Origin: Chitinophagales bacterium
Lineage (GTDB): Bacteria > Bacteroidota > Bacteroidia > Chitinophagales > Chitinophagaceae
Reading direction: 5' to 3'
Length of the DNA stretch: 64,000 nucleotides
Assembly: GCA_026936105.1 (NCBI GenBank)
Contig: JAIXKI010000002.1
Location: 62,001 to 126,000, forward strand
The position numbers and the translations under genes were made by a program. The notes beneath the pieces were generated by a model. The model was not told the origin of the DNA. It did not search any database and worked only from the letters and a program-made list of their open reading frames with translations. Of the stretch, positions 45,943 to 54,132 are shown one piece after another; within the stretch, counting starts at the first letter, position 1; every line of letters starts with the position of its first letter.

Positions 45943-46330
45943 AAGCAGTTGGCTTTATTCGTTGCCAACTGCGGAAATAAAAACGGGTGCAATCTTCCGC
46001 TTTTCCTAATTCAGAAAGGCACCTGAGAAGGCCCGAACAGAATAGTACACAGCAAGAAGACGCACCCTTGCGGGTGCATCACTTAACTGTTTCTTTCTGT
46101 TCATCTAAAATTTCTCAGGTTTTATCTGAAAAGAAACGTCAGCAACGCAATGCGTTTACAATATGCCTGCCTATCGGCAGGCTGGTTTATCAGAGCAAAT
46201 CTAAGGGATTGGATTAATACCGGAATATGAATAGGAAATCCCCCTAAAATCTATCGGCAAAAGTGATATTGACTGCTTACTATAATTCCCTTAACTTAGC
46301 TACCTTTATCTTTGCAATAACCTCTTAATT
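45943..46330. other. Intergenic region with hairpins and one direct-repeat arm
   Basis: No convincing gene. It contains hairpins GCACCC-TTGC-GGGTGC (46062-46077) and CCTGCC-TATC-GGCAGG (46166-46181), the first copy of a 31-bp repeat (46134-46164), and TATCTTTG (46307-46314), a -7 element 17 bases before the next gene. Confidence 0.6.
46134..46164 (+). repeat. 31-bp direct repeat, left copy
   Basis: It begins AAACGTCAGCAACGCAATGC and ends GTTTACAATAT. It is matched at 30 of 31 bases by 47489-47519 on the other side of the protease cassette. Its centre ACGCA-A-TGCGT is palindromic. Confidence 0.8.
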
Positions 46331-46543
46331 ATGGATAACAATACAATCTTGCAGCCCAAGCAGGAGGAAATTCTAAGAATTTTTGAAGAACTGGAATCTA
46401 TGGCGAAAGAAATAAACCCTGGCCTGCTTTCAGACATCAAAAGTTTTAATGAAAACCATGTGGCATTGGAAAGCTACCAGAATTTTATCAATACCCTTAA
46501 CCAGCCGCCTGTTCTCACTTCTTCCAACCATGTAAGCCAGTAA
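46331..46543 (+). CDS. Small helical protein of the protease cassette
   Basis: A 70-residue soluble, mostly helical, acidic protein (MDNNTILQPKQEEILRIFEEL...). No motif or family is recognised. Its stop codon is separated by a single base from the start of the Clp-fold protease gene, so the two are almost certainly translated together. It may be a partner, inhibitor or substrate of the protease; this rests on position only. Confidence 0.65.
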   Translation: MDNNTILQPKQEEILRIFEELESMAKEINPGLLSDIKSFNENHVALESYQNFINTLNQPPVLTSSNHVSQ

Positions 46544-46544
46544 T

Positions 46545-47489
46545 ATGCCAACCTGGGGACAGATTTTAAATGAGATTAATACCAAAATCCAGCAGGGAGA
46601 TCAGCGGGCATTTGATAATGTAAGGCAACGTTATATTAAACAGCTTTCAGACTTTACTGGCCGGAATATCATTGTTTATGCCAGCAAATGGACATCCGGT
46701 GATGCCCCGCCAAACCTTGTATCAATCATTGATGAAGATTTACAAGGTTTTATGGAAGCTATTCACGGATTGAAAGGTGACCGGCTTGATTTATTACTTC
46801 ACACTGGGGGCGGTTCCGCCGAAGCTACCGATGCAATTGTTTCTTATTTACGCCAAAAATTCAACGGTATCCGTGTTATTATTCCGCAGGCAGCTATGTC
46901 TGCCGGAACGATGCTGGCTTGCTCCGCTGATGAAATTGTAATGGGCAAACATTCCTTTATCGGGCCAATTGATCCGCAGTTCATTTTACAAACATCGGTT
47001 GGAATACAGGCAGTGCCCGCACATGCCATCATTGAACAGTTTGAAAAAGCCCAAAAAGAAATTGCTGATAACCCGAAGATGCTGAATTCCTGGCTGCCAA
47101 TGCTTAGCCAATACGGTCCCGCCCTTCTTGTTCAATGCAAAAACCAAATTGAATTCGGCCAGCAATTAGTTGAAAGCTGGCTAAACAGTTTTATGTTTAA
47201 AGGAAAAGATGGAAGCGATGCAAAAAGGATTGCCGAGTATTTATCCAATCACGGCAATTTTAAAACCCACTCGAAGCATTTGAATGTAGAATTTGCAAAA
47301 GATAAACTCAGATTAAACGTTACTGCTCTGGAAAGCAATCAGGATTTTCAGGAAAGGGTTTTATCAGCTTTTCATGCTACTATGCTTACCCTCAACACGG
47401 CTGCCGTTAAGATAATTTGTAACCATAATGGTAACGCTTTTGTAAAGCAGATGCCAGCAGTACAACTTCAAATGCAAAGGCCGAAATAA
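46545..47489 (+). CDS. SDH-family Clp-fold serine proteinase
   Basis: A 314-residue cytosolic protein of the serine-dehydrogenase-proteinase/SppA-like group. Visible: DLLLHTGGGSAEATDAIVSYL with HTGGG (86-90) forming the oxyanion turn; IPQAAMSAGTMLA with the nucleophile Ser119; and MGKHSFIGPIDPQF (133-146), where the ClpP-like fold continues. No membrane segment is seen, unlike SppA or NfeD proteins. The C-terminal 100 residues are less conserved. It forms an operon with the 70-residue upstream gene and is flanked by direct repeats, beside a restriction enzyme, so a defence or mobile-element role is possible but unproven. Confidence 0.82.
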   Translation: MPTWGQILNEINTKIQQGDQRAFDNVRQRYIKQLSDFTGRNIIVYASKWTSGDAPPNLVSIIDEDLQGFMEAIHGLKGDRLDLLLHTGGGSAEATDAIVSYLRQKFNGIRVIIPQAAMSAGTMLACSADEIVMGKHSFIGPIDPQFILQTSVGIQAVPAHAIIEQFEKAQKEIADNPKMLNSWLPMLSQYGPALLVQCKNQIEFGQQLVESWLNSFMFKGKDGSDAKRIAEYLSNHGNFKTHSKHLNVEFAKDKLRLNVTALESNQDFQERVLSAFHATMLTLNTAAVKIICNHNGNAFVKQMPAVQLQMQRPK

Positions 47490-47519
47490 AACGTAAGCAA
47501 CGCAATGCGTTTACAATAT
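47489..47519 (+). repeat. 31-bp direct repeat, right copy
   Basis: Near-identical to 46134-46164, overlapping the protease stop codon by one base. Beyond it both copies share a CAAATCTAA(A)GGGA block. The rest of 47520-47757 shows no gene. Confidence 0.8.
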
Positions 47520-47757
47520 TTTTGTCAGGACAAATCTAAAGGGAAACTTAGAAAAGATACCATGGCTGTCATAAACCGGGGCAAAAAGCGATAAAACAAA
47601 CAAATCAGTTGAATATCTCAGAGCATACTAAGCCGGTCAATTTTTTTATTTCTCCGAAAGCAGTTGAAATAAAGGTTTGTTCAAATAAAAATTATCCCAT
47701 CCTGTTTTAAAGGAAGCGGTTTTTGCATTTGTCATGTATTTTAAACCTGACTTCTTT

Positions 47758-48681
47758 TCACACCAGCCCCACATCAAAGCTCACCAGGTCTTTAAAACGC
47801 TGCATTCTTTCTTCAATATCGGAAGCGGTGATCTCTTTCAGCCTGGTCGTTCCGAATTTTTCCACGCAGAAGCTGGCCATTGCCGATCCGACTATAATGC
47901 CTCTTTTCATATTGTCGAAAGAAAGGTCTTTGGTCCTGGCCATGTGGCCCATGAATCCGCCTGCAAACGTATCGCCGGCGCCGGTAGGATCGAAGACATC
48001 TTCGAGCGGTAAAGCCGGAGCAAAGAATACCTGGTCTTTATCAAACAGCAATGCGCCGTGCTCCCCTTTTTTAATAACAAGATATTTAGGGCCCATCCTC
48101 AGTATCTCTTTGGCTGCCTTCACCAGTGAATATTGCCCGCTCAGTTGTCTTGCTTCACTGTCATTGATCAGCAATACGTCAATTTTTGCCAATACTTTTT
48201 CCAGGTCGTCCATGGCAGAATCCATCCAGAAGTTCATCGTGTCCATGGCCACCAGTTTCGGACGATTTTCAATCTGTTTGATCACGCTGAGTTGAATATG
48301 CGGGCTCAGGTTGCCGAGCATTAAAAAATCGCAATCCTGGTAACTGGCAGGAACCACCGGTTCAAAATCGGAAAGAACATTCAACTGGGTGTCCAGGGTA
48401 TCACGGGCATTCATGTCCAGGTGGTATCTTCCGCTCCAGAAAAAGGATCTTTCATTTGGTTTCACCTGCACTCCTTCCATGATCACCCCTCGGGCTTCCA
48501 GCATTTTCATTTCTTCCTTGGGAAAATCACCGCCGATTACAGAGATCTGTTTTATGGGCCTTGTAAAATTTGAGGCGCTCCAGGCAATATAGGTGGCAGC
48601 ACCGCCAACGATCTTATTACTTTTTCCGAAAGGGGTTTCAATGGCATCAAAAGCCATAGTACCGATTACGATCAGGGACAT
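47758..48681 (-). CDS. PfkB family carbohydrate/nucleoside kinase
   Basis: A 307-residue ribokinase-fold enzyme. Signature 1 is the glycine-rich IVGGAATYIAWSASNF (about 24-39); signature 2 is DPTGAGDTFAGGFMGH (about 235-250), with the catalytic Asp in GAGD. The lid region IGGDFPKEEMKMLEARG follows signature 1. It is closest in appearance to adenosine/ribokinase-like sugar kinases (MSLIVIGTMAFDAIETPFG start); the exact substrate is uncertain. Single gene, convergent to the protease cassette and divergent from the paa regulator. Confidence 0.85.
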   Translation of the reverse strand: MSLIVIGTMAFDAIETPFGKSNKIVGGAATYIAWSASNFTRPIKQISVIGGDFPKEEMKMLEARGVIMEGVQVKPNERSFFWSGRYHLDMNARDTLDTQLNVLSDFEPVVPASYQDCDFLMLGNLSPHIQLSVIKQIENRPKLVAMDTMNFWMDSAMDDLEKVLAKIDVLLINDSEARQLSGQYSLVKAAKEILRMGPKYLVIKKGEHGALLFDKDQVFFAPALPLEDVFDPTGAGDTFAGGFMGHMARTKDLSFDNMKRGIIVGSAMASFCVEKFGTTRLKEITASDIEERMQRFKDLVSFDVGLV

Positions 48682-48788
48682 TCAAAAAAAATTAAAATTA
48701 AAAATGCGCTGCAAACCTACAGGAATTCAACGAATATCTCCTCCGGAGTTTAACAGGCAATCATGAGGTTTGAGGCAATATAACTTGT

Positions 48789-48796
48789 TATCTTTG
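48789..48796 (+). promoter_or_regulatory. -7 element touching the TetR start; palindrome overlaps
   Basis: TATCTTTG ends three bases before ATG 48800, so a leaderless transcript is predicted. ATAAC-TT-GTTAT (48780-48791) overlaps it and is a candidate autoregulatory site. TTTG at 48769 is 16 bases upstream of the -7 element, a short spacing. Confidence 0.4.
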
Positions 48797-48799
48797 GGT

Positions 48800-49390
48800 A
48801 TGGCTAAAACAACAGGTCAGAGATCATCCCGTAAAACTTTTATTCTTCAAAAAGCGGCTTCCATGTTCCGGGAGAAAGGGTTCAATGCCACTTCCATGCG
48901 TGACCTTGCTGATGCAGTGGGAATTGAAGCTGCCAGCCTGTACAACCATATCAAATCGAAAAATGAAATACTGGAATCTATCTGCTTTGAAGTAGCCAAC
49001 CGTTACAATAGTAACATGGACCAGATAGAAGCAGGAAATCAGAAACCAATCACTAAAGTTGAGACGCTGCTCCGTTTTCATATCAGGCAGATGACCAATA
49101 ATTATGAGGAAGTGTATGTGAGTGACCGGGAGTGGAAACATCTTAATGAGCCTTATCTTTCAAATTTTCATACTCAACGCCGTGTTTACCGGAAGCGTTT
49201 TGCTTCCATCATTGATGAAGGAATCCGCAATAACGAGATCAGGAAGATTGATTCACCCACAGCAGTACTGATCATCTTGCATGCCATCAGCGGAATTGAA
49301 TCATGGCACCGTTCCACGGCAAGGGTCAGCGCCCAGGAACTGGAAGACAATATGGTGATGATCATGATTGACGGCCTGAGAAAACAATAA
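48800..49390 (+). CDS. TetR family regulator, probable phenylacetate repressor
   Basis: A 196-residue regulator. The N-terminal HTH (KTFILQKAASMFREKGFNATSMRDLADAVGIEAASLYNHIKSKNEIL, about residues 10-56) is a classic TetR DNA-binding domain; the rest is the helical ligand and dimer domain. ATG 48800 fits the family; the longer frame from TTG 48770 is unlikely because it runs through the promoter. It precedes paaE by five bases in the same operon. TetR repressors of paa operons usually sense phenylacetyl-CoA; the same is inferred here. Confidence 0.85.
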   Translation: MAKTTGQRSSRKTFILQKAASMFREKGFNATSMRDLADAVGIEAASLYNHIKSKNEILESICFEVANRYNSNMDQIEAGNQKPITKVETLLRFHIRQMTNNYEEVYVSDREWKHLNEPYLSNFHTQRRVYRKRFASIIDEGIRNNEIRKIDSPTAVLIILHAISGIESWHRSTARVSAQELEDNMVMIMIDGLRKQ

Positions 49391-49395
49391 TCATT

Positions 49396-50478
49396 ATGTC
49401 TCTTCATTTTCATACGCTGAAAGTAAAAGACGTCCGGAAAGAAACCCAGGACTGTGTGTCTGTATTACTGGATGTGCCTGAGGAAAAGCAGGAGCCCTTT
49501 TCTTTCATACAGGGGCAAAGCCTTACCATGCGCACATTTTTAAATGGTGAAGAAGTACGCCGCACTTATTCCATCTGCGGAAGCCCGCTGGACAGCGAAT
49601 ACAGGGTTGCCATTAAAAAACAGGAATATGGCTTGTTCTCTACTTTCGCCAATGAGCAATTAAAAGCAGGCGATACCCTGGAAGTGATGGAGCCGGTAGG
49701 AAAGTTTTTCTCTGAACTTAATCCTTCCAATAAAAAAAATTATCTCGCATTTGCTGCGGGCAGCGGCATCACGCCTGTGATCTCCATTATTAAAACAACA
49801 CTGAGAACAGAACCGCAAAGCAATTTCACCCTGGTCTATGGCAACCGCAACAGGGCATCCATCATTTTCCTGGATGAACTGGAAGGATTGAAAAACCGGT
49901 TCATGGACCGTTTCAGCCTGGTACACACGCTCAGCAGGGAACAATCGGAAGTTCCCGTCAACAACGGAAGAATAGACAGTCAAAAACTTGATGAGCTGTC
50001 AAAGATCATAGACTATGGGCAAATGGATGAGATTTTCATTTGCGGGCCGGAAGAAATGATCTTTAATGTGAGGGATCATTTGCTGGGAAAAAAGATCAGC
50101 GAAAAGAAAATTCATTTTGAATTATTCACCACAGCAGATCAGAGACAAAAGCCGAAAGCAAAGATTCTGCAACCCAAAAAAGAAGGAGAGCCGGTAAGTA
50201 AAGTGTCCATCAAACTGGAAGGAAGCACATTTGAAGTGGAAATACCGGAGAGCCACGACACTGTTATTCTGGATGCGGCGCTGGAGCAGGGAATTGATGC
50301 CCCTTATTCCTGCAAAGGAGGGATGTGCTGCACCTGCAAGGCAAAGCTTCTGGAAGGAGAAGTATCCATGGATGTGCACTGGGGGCTTGAAGATGATGAG
50401 GTCAGGAACGGATTCATTCTTACCTGTCAGTCGCACCCCAAGACCATGAATGTAAAAATTGATTATGATATCAAATAA
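49396..50478 (+). CDS. paaE: Phenylacetyl-CoA epoxidase reductase subunit
   Basis: A 360-residue electron-transfer flavoprotein. FAD domain with RRTYSICGSP (about 55-64), NAD(P)-binding domain with AAGSGITPVISIIKTTL and CGPEEMI, and a C-terminal plant-type 2Fe-2S domain with CKGGMCCTC and the distal Cys in LTCQSHP. It passes electrons from NADPH to the PaaABC di-iron oxygenase. Order FAD-NAD-ferredoxin and length are typical of PaaE (about 356 residues in E. coli). It follows the TetR gene and precedes the paa structural genes. Confidence 0.93.
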   Translation: MSLHFHTLKVKDVRKETQDCVSVLLDVPEEKQEPFSFIQGQSLTMRTFLNGEEVRRTYSICGSPLDSEYRVAIKKQEYGLFSTFANEQLKAGDTLEVMEPVGKFFSELNPSNKKNYLAFAAGSGITPVISIIKTTLRTEPQSNFTLVYGNRNRASIIFLDELEGLKNRFMDRFSLVHTLSREQSEVPVNNGRIDSQKLDELSKIIDYGQMDEIFICGPEEMIFNVRDHLLGKKISEKKIHFELFTTADQRQKPKAKILQPKKEGEPVSKVSIKLEGSTFEVEIPESHDTVILDAALEQGIDAPYSCKGGMCCTCKAKLLEGEVSMDVHWGLEDDEVRNGFILTCQSHPKTMNVKIDYDIK

Positions 50479-50541
50479 TATTGACCTGAAATCAGATCAA
50501 CAATTTATAGACAAAGCCTTTCCCATACTCAAAAACAAACC

Positions 50542-51135
50542 ATGAAAAAGATCTTTTTTCTTCTTCTTTTGGCCATGGGTTCTTTACCGGGTTTTTCACA
50601 ACTGGATAAAGAACAGGAAGCCATTAAAAAAATCTTCTTTGATTTTTTGAATTTTTATCAGAAAAACGAACAAAAATTCCAATCATTCAATTTGTACAAA
50701 GGCACGGGAGAAGAAGGCGGGCCTCCTTATCATATTCAATGGAAAGAAGTGGACAACTACTGCTCCTGGTTGAGAAAAAGCGTTCCTTATGCAGGAGAAG
50801 CTTATATAAAGAATGAAAGAAAGGATTTTAAATATTATGACAGTATGTTCCGCGTTGAGCCGGATGAAGAGATCCCTTTCGGTTTCGACTTTGACCGCTG
50901 GTCCGGCAGCCAGGAAGATATCAAATACATGATAGACCTGTACACTTCGCCGAAAAACAAATACATCATTATCATCAATGGCAACAAAGCTATTTTAAGA
51001 ATAGGCGGTGAATTGCCCGAAGACGCTGACGAACCAGACCGCGGATGGAGTGAAGTGAATTTTGTCAAAGAGAAGATGAAATGGAAAATGGCAGACAACA
51101 TCCATCCTTACGAGGGAGAAAGTCCGGGAACATGA
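50542..51135 (+). CDS. Secreted protein of unknown function in the paa cluster
   Basis: A 197-residue protein with signal peptide MKKIFFLLLLAMGSLPGFSQ. The mature part is acidic and aromatic-rich (PPYHIQWKEVDNYCSWLRKS, FGFDFDRWSGSQEDIKYMIDLYTSP, GWSEVNFVKEKMKWKMADNI). The layout of a small domain fitted around FDFDRWSGSQD resembles short exported proteins of the DUF3828 type, but I do not assign it. It has no obvious role in phenylacetate degradation and may be an unrelated insertion. Confidence 0.6.
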   Translation: MKKIFFLLLLAMGSLPGFSQLDKEQEAIKKIFFDFLNFYQKNEQKFQSFNLYKGTGEEGGPPYHIQWKEVDNYCSWLRKSVPYAGEAYIKNERKDFKYYDSMFRVEPDEEIPFGFDFDRWSGSQEDIKYMIDLYTSPKNKYIIIINGNKAILRIGGELPEDADEPDRGWSEVNFVKEKMKWKMADNIHPYEGESPGT

Positions 51136-51170
51136 GTTGAGCTCCCGCTCTAACACTCGTTAGTTTTAAT

Positions 51171-51190
51171 TAGATTTGTACAACAAATCT
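51171..51190 (+). promoter_or_regulatory. paaA promoter element with overlapping perfect palindrome
   Basis: TAGATTTG (51171-51178) matches the -7 motif. AGATTTG-TACAA-CAAATCT (51172-51190) is a perfect 7-bp inverted repeat on top of it, ending seven bases before paaA. It is a good candidate operator for the cluster's TetR repressor. No second copy was found before the TetR gene. Confidence 0.5.
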
Positions 51191-51197
51191 CATAGTT

Positions 51198-52139
51198 ATG
51201 GCTGTGCAGGACCTTGAAAAGATCTTTCAACAAAAAATTGAACAGGAAATAAAGATCGAGCCGAAGGATTGGATGCCGGAAGCTTACCGAAAAGCAAACA
51301 TCCGCCAGATATCACAACATGCACACAGTGAAATTGTGGGTATGCTCCCCGAAGGAAACTGGATCAGCAGGGCACCAACTTTAAAAAGAAAACAGATCCT
51401 TCTTGCCAAAGTGCAGGATGAGGCCGGCCATGGATTGTACCTGTATTCCGCAACAGAAACTTTAGGGATCACCAGAGAAGAGACCATCAATGACCTTCAC
51501 AGCGGCAAAGCAAAATATTCTTCCATTTTTAATTATCCGACTCTCACCTGGGCTGACATAGGAGCCATAGGCTGGCTGGTGGACGGCGCCGCCATTGTGA
51601 ACCAGGTCATGCTGACAAGAACATCGTATGGCCCCTACGCAAGGGCCATGGTGCGCATCTGTAAAGAAGAAAGTTTTCACCAGCGCCAGGGATTTGAAAT
51701 ACTGCTGACATTGTCCAAGGGAAGTAAAGAACAGAAAGAGATGTGCCAGGATGCGATCAATCGGTGGTGGTGGCCATCTCTGATGATGTTTGGCCCTCAT
51801 GACAAGGATTCACCGCATAGCGAGCAAAGCATGAAATGGAAGATCAAAAGAAAAAGCAATGATGAATTGCGGCAGAGCTTCGTGGACATGATAGCGGAGC
51901 AGGTAAAAGTGTTGGGTATGAGATTGCCGGACGATCACCTGAAATGGAATGAAGAGAGAAAACATTATGACTTCGGCGAGATAGACTGGAAAGAATTCTG
52001 GAATGTGGTGAAAGGGAACGGCCCCTGTAATAAACAACGGTTGGATGCAAGAAGGAAAGCATGGGAAGAGGGGAAATGGGTAAGAGAAGCGGCAGCGGCA
52101 TATGCTGAGAAAAGAAAAGCCCGGCAAAAAGCAGCTTAA
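51198..52139 (+). CDS. paaA: Phenylacetyl-CoA epoxidase catalytic subunit
   Basis: A 313-residue di-iron oxygenase subunit that epoxidises the ring of phenylacetyl-CoA. Iron-ligand regions are visible: [12 protein letters not shown] (Glu and His, about 73-84) and [14 protein letters not shown] (Glu/His pair, about 155-168). [32 protein letters not shown] and PHDKDSPHS...[13 protein letters not shown] are typical of the family. It forms the catalytic core with PaaC, assisted by PaaB, and gets electrons from PaaE. It carries its own promoter/operator. E. coli PaaA is 309 residues. Confidence 0.95.
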   Translation: MAVQDLEKIFQQKIEQEIKIEPKDWMPEAYRKANIRQISQHAHSEIVGMLPEGNWISRAPTLKRKQILLAKVQDEAGHGLYLYSATETLGITREETINDLHSGKAKYSSIFNYPTLTWADIGAIGWLVDGAAIVNQVMLTRTSYGPYARAMVRICKEESFHQRQGFEILLTLSKGSKEQKEMCQDAINRWWWPSLMMFGPHDKDSPHSEQSMKWKIKRKSNDELRQSFVDMIAEQVKVLGMRLPDDHLKWNEERKHYDFGEIDWKEFWNVVKGNGPCNKQRLDARRKAWEEGKWVREAAAAYAEKRKARQKAA

Positions 52140-52155
52140 TTGTTTATTATTGATT

Positions 52156-52245
52156 ATGATCATTACGCCCGCTTACAATCACTTTTATGAACTGCCGGTT
52201 TATAAGCATGCAGGACATTCGGAAAGAAAATTTCGACTTTGGTAA
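52156..52245 (+). pseudogene. Possible remnant of a four-helix-bundle (S23/IVS-like) gene
   Basis: A 29-codon frame in the 170-base gap between paaA and paaB. It contains HFYELPVYK and SERKFRLW, which resemble the start and the next conserved block of Bacteroidota four-helix-bundle proteins with the region between them deleted. It may also be a chance frame. Confidence 0.3.
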
Positions 52246-52309
52246 AAAAGTATTTTCCTGAAAAGAATAAGATCAACGAACCAATCAAGAATGAATAATT
52301 AATAATCTT

Positions 52310-52693
52310 ATGAATATACAAATCAGAAAATTCTTTTATGGTGACATTCCCGATGATCAATCAGGAGGCAACGATTTAAAAAATACACAAGGTCCTTCAT
52401 CGGAAACAAAGAAAACCGACTGGCCTCTTTGGGAAGTTTTTATCAGAAGCAGGCAGGGTCTCGATCATAAGCATGCGGGCAGCCTTCATGCAGCCGATGC
52501 CAAAATGGCTATTGAAAATGCAAGGGATGTGTACACCAGAAGAATGGAAGGAGTGAGCATCTGGGTGGTGGAATCAAAATATATCCATGCAACGACTCCT
52601 GATGAATCGGGCGAACTTTATGAACCGGCAGAAGATAAGATCTACCGGTACCCGACCTTTTACAAATTGCCGGACGAAGTGAATCAGATGTAA
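52310..52693 (+). CDS. paaB: Phenylacetyl-CoA epoxidase subunit PaaB
   Basis: A 127-residue protein. The PaaB core begins at about residue 38 (WPLWEVFIRSRQGLDHKHAGSLHAADAKMAIENARDVYTRRMEGVSIWVV) and runs to TFYKLPDE. It stabilises and bridges the PaaAC heterodimers. The N-terminal 36 residues, basic then polar, have no counterpart in E. coli PaaB (95 residues); an extension is common in Bacteroidota but its role is unknown. The start MNIQIRKFFYGDIP is the first ATG in frame. Confidence 0.92.
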   Translation: MNIQIRKFFYGDIPDDQSGGNDLKNTQGPSSETKKTDWPLWEVFIRSRQGLDHKHAGSLHAADAKMAIENARDVYTRRMEGVSIWVVESKYIHATTPDESGELYEPAEDKIYRYPTFYKLPDEVNQM

Positions 52694-52745
52694 AAGATGC
52701 AGGAAGCCGCGAATTTCAAATTTTTGACTTTTAAATTTTGACTTT

Positions 52746-53516
52746 ATGAATTCTCTGATTGCATATACCCTCCACCTTGCCGACAATGCACTCATCCTCA
52801 GCCAGCGGAACAGTGAATGGTGCGGGCACGGTCCGGTATTGGAACAGGACATCGCCATTACCAACATCTCACTGGACCTGATCGGACAGGCAAGAAATTT
52901 TTATCAATACGCTGAATCGCTGATCAATCATTCTGACGGCACGGCAGCAAATCCTGCCTCGGAAGACAGCCTTGCTTATTTAAGAACCGAAAGAGAATTT
53001 AAAAACCTTTTACTCGTTGAGTTGCCCAACGGCGACTGGGCACAAACCGTTCTCCGCCAGTTTTTCTTCAGCCAGTACCAGTATCTTTTATTTCAGCAAT
53101 TACAATTTTCCAAAGATGAACAGATAGCTGCCATTGCTGCCAAATCAATAAAAGAAGTGTCCTATCATCTTCGCTGGAGCAGTGAGTGGGTGATCCGCCT
53201 GGGCGACGGCACACGGGAAAGCCATGACAGGATGGAAAAAGCAATGAATGAATTATGGGCTTATACCGGGGAGATGTTTGAACCTGCAGGTTATGAAAAA
53301 GAAATGCCTGTCGAATCTGAAGAAATAAAAAAAGAATGGGATGAAAAAGTGAGGCAGGTATTAGAGGAAGCAACATTGACTCTTCCGCCTGCTTCAGAAA
53401 AAGGATCCGTTTTTATGCATACCGGCGGAAAAAACGGGATCCATACGGAGTATATGGGACACCTGTTAGCGGAACTTCAATATATGCAAAGAGCCTATCC
53501 GGGCTGTGAATGGTAA
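52746..53516 (+). CDS. paaC: Phenylacetyl-CoA epoxidase subunit PaaC
   Basis: A 256-residue structural partner of PaaA with the same ferritin-like fold. Motifs: YTLHLADNALILSQRNSEWCGHGPVLEQDIAITNISLDLIGQARNFYQYA (about 5-54), EFKNLLLVELPNGDWA, KEVSYHLRWSSEWVIRLGDGT. It binds no active di-iron site in known systems but is needed for activity and substrate access. The toxin-antitoxin pair follows 20 bases later. Confidence 0.94.
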   Translation: MNSLIAYTLHLADNALILSQRNSEWCGHGPVLEQDIAITNISLDLIGQARNFYQYAESLINHSDGTAANPASEDSLAYLRTEREFKNLLLVELPNGDWAQTVLRQFFFSQYQYLLFQQLQFSKDEQIAAIAAKSIKEVSYHLRWSSEWVIRLGDGTRESHDRMEKAMNELWAYTGEMFEPAGYEKEMPVESEEIKKEWDEKVRQVLEEATLTLPPASEKGSVFMHTGGKNGIHTEYMGHLLAELQYMQRAYPGCEW

Positions 53517-53536
53517 AAAATGATTAATTTAGATAT

Positions 53537-53770
53537 ATGGAGAACCTGCTGAATCGAATAGAGATAAATTCTGCTGTAATGCTTGGAAAGCCCGTAATTA
53601 AAGGCACACGCATTACAATCGAAACGATTATGGATGAGTTGGCAGCAGGATATACGCATAATGAAATTTTAAAAGCACATCCTAACCTTCAGGAAGCAGA
53701 TATTCTGGCGGCGTTACAATATGCTTCTGCTATGATGAAGAATGAAAAAATTTATACTTCAGCTTCATGA
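53537..53770 (+). CDS. DUF433 (VapB45-like) antitoxin
   Basis: A 77-residue DUF433 protein with a winged-helix DNA-binding fold: EINSAVMLGKPVIKGTRITIETIMDELAAGYTHNEILKAHPNLQEADILAALQYASA. DUF433 proteins pair with DUF5615 PIN-like toxins and repress their own transcription. The gene overlaps the toxin start by four bases (ATGA). It is lodged between paaC and paaD, so the operon reads through it or it brings its own promoter (none obvious). Confidence 0.88.
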   Translation: MENLLNRIEINSAVMLGKPVIKGTRITIETIMDELAAGYTHNEILKAHPNLQEADILAALQYASAMMKNEKIYTSAS

Positions 53771-54126
53771 ACTTTTTTGCAGATGAAGGATTGGACTATC
53801 CTCTCGTAAATCTTTTACGGCAGAGAAATCACAAAGTGTTTTATGCCGCTGAGGAAATGAAATCGGCAGATGATAATGAAATATTGAAAAAAGCGAATGA
53901 ACTCAACTGCATACTAATTACAAAAGATAAGGATTTCGGCGAAATGATCATTCGCAATAAAAAAAATTCTTCCGGCGTACTACTAATACGAATAGACGCA
54001 TTGAACCTTGAAAAGAATTGCGTGTTGATTGCCGACCTGATTGACAAATATGCTTCAGAACTGAGAAATTGTTTTACAGTTGTACAAGAAGATAAAATCA
54101 GGATTCGTCAGATGGAAGAAAAATAA
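53767..54126 (+). CDS. DUF5615 PIN-like toxin
   Basis: A 119-residue PIN-like nuclease. Acidic catalytic residues are visible in FFADEGLDYPLV (Asp5 and neighbours), EMKSADDNEIL and LITKDKDFGEM (about 56-66). DUF5615 proteins are presumed RNases of the VapC45 type and are controlled by the overlapping DUF433 antitoxin. Nothing links it to phenylacetate metabolism. All key acidic residues appear intact. Confidence 0.87.
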   Translation: MNFFADEGLDYPLVNLLRQRNHKVFYAAEEMKSADDNEILKKANELNCILITKDKDFGEMIIRNKKNSSGVLLIRIDALNLEKNCVLIADLIDKYASELRNCFTVVQEDKIRIRQMEEK

Positions 54127-54132
54127 TTTGAA

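Noticed and set aside
45987-46217. A 76-codon open frame between the restriction gene and the protease cassette
   Set aside because: It runs through hairpins and the direct repeat, with no recognisable domain.
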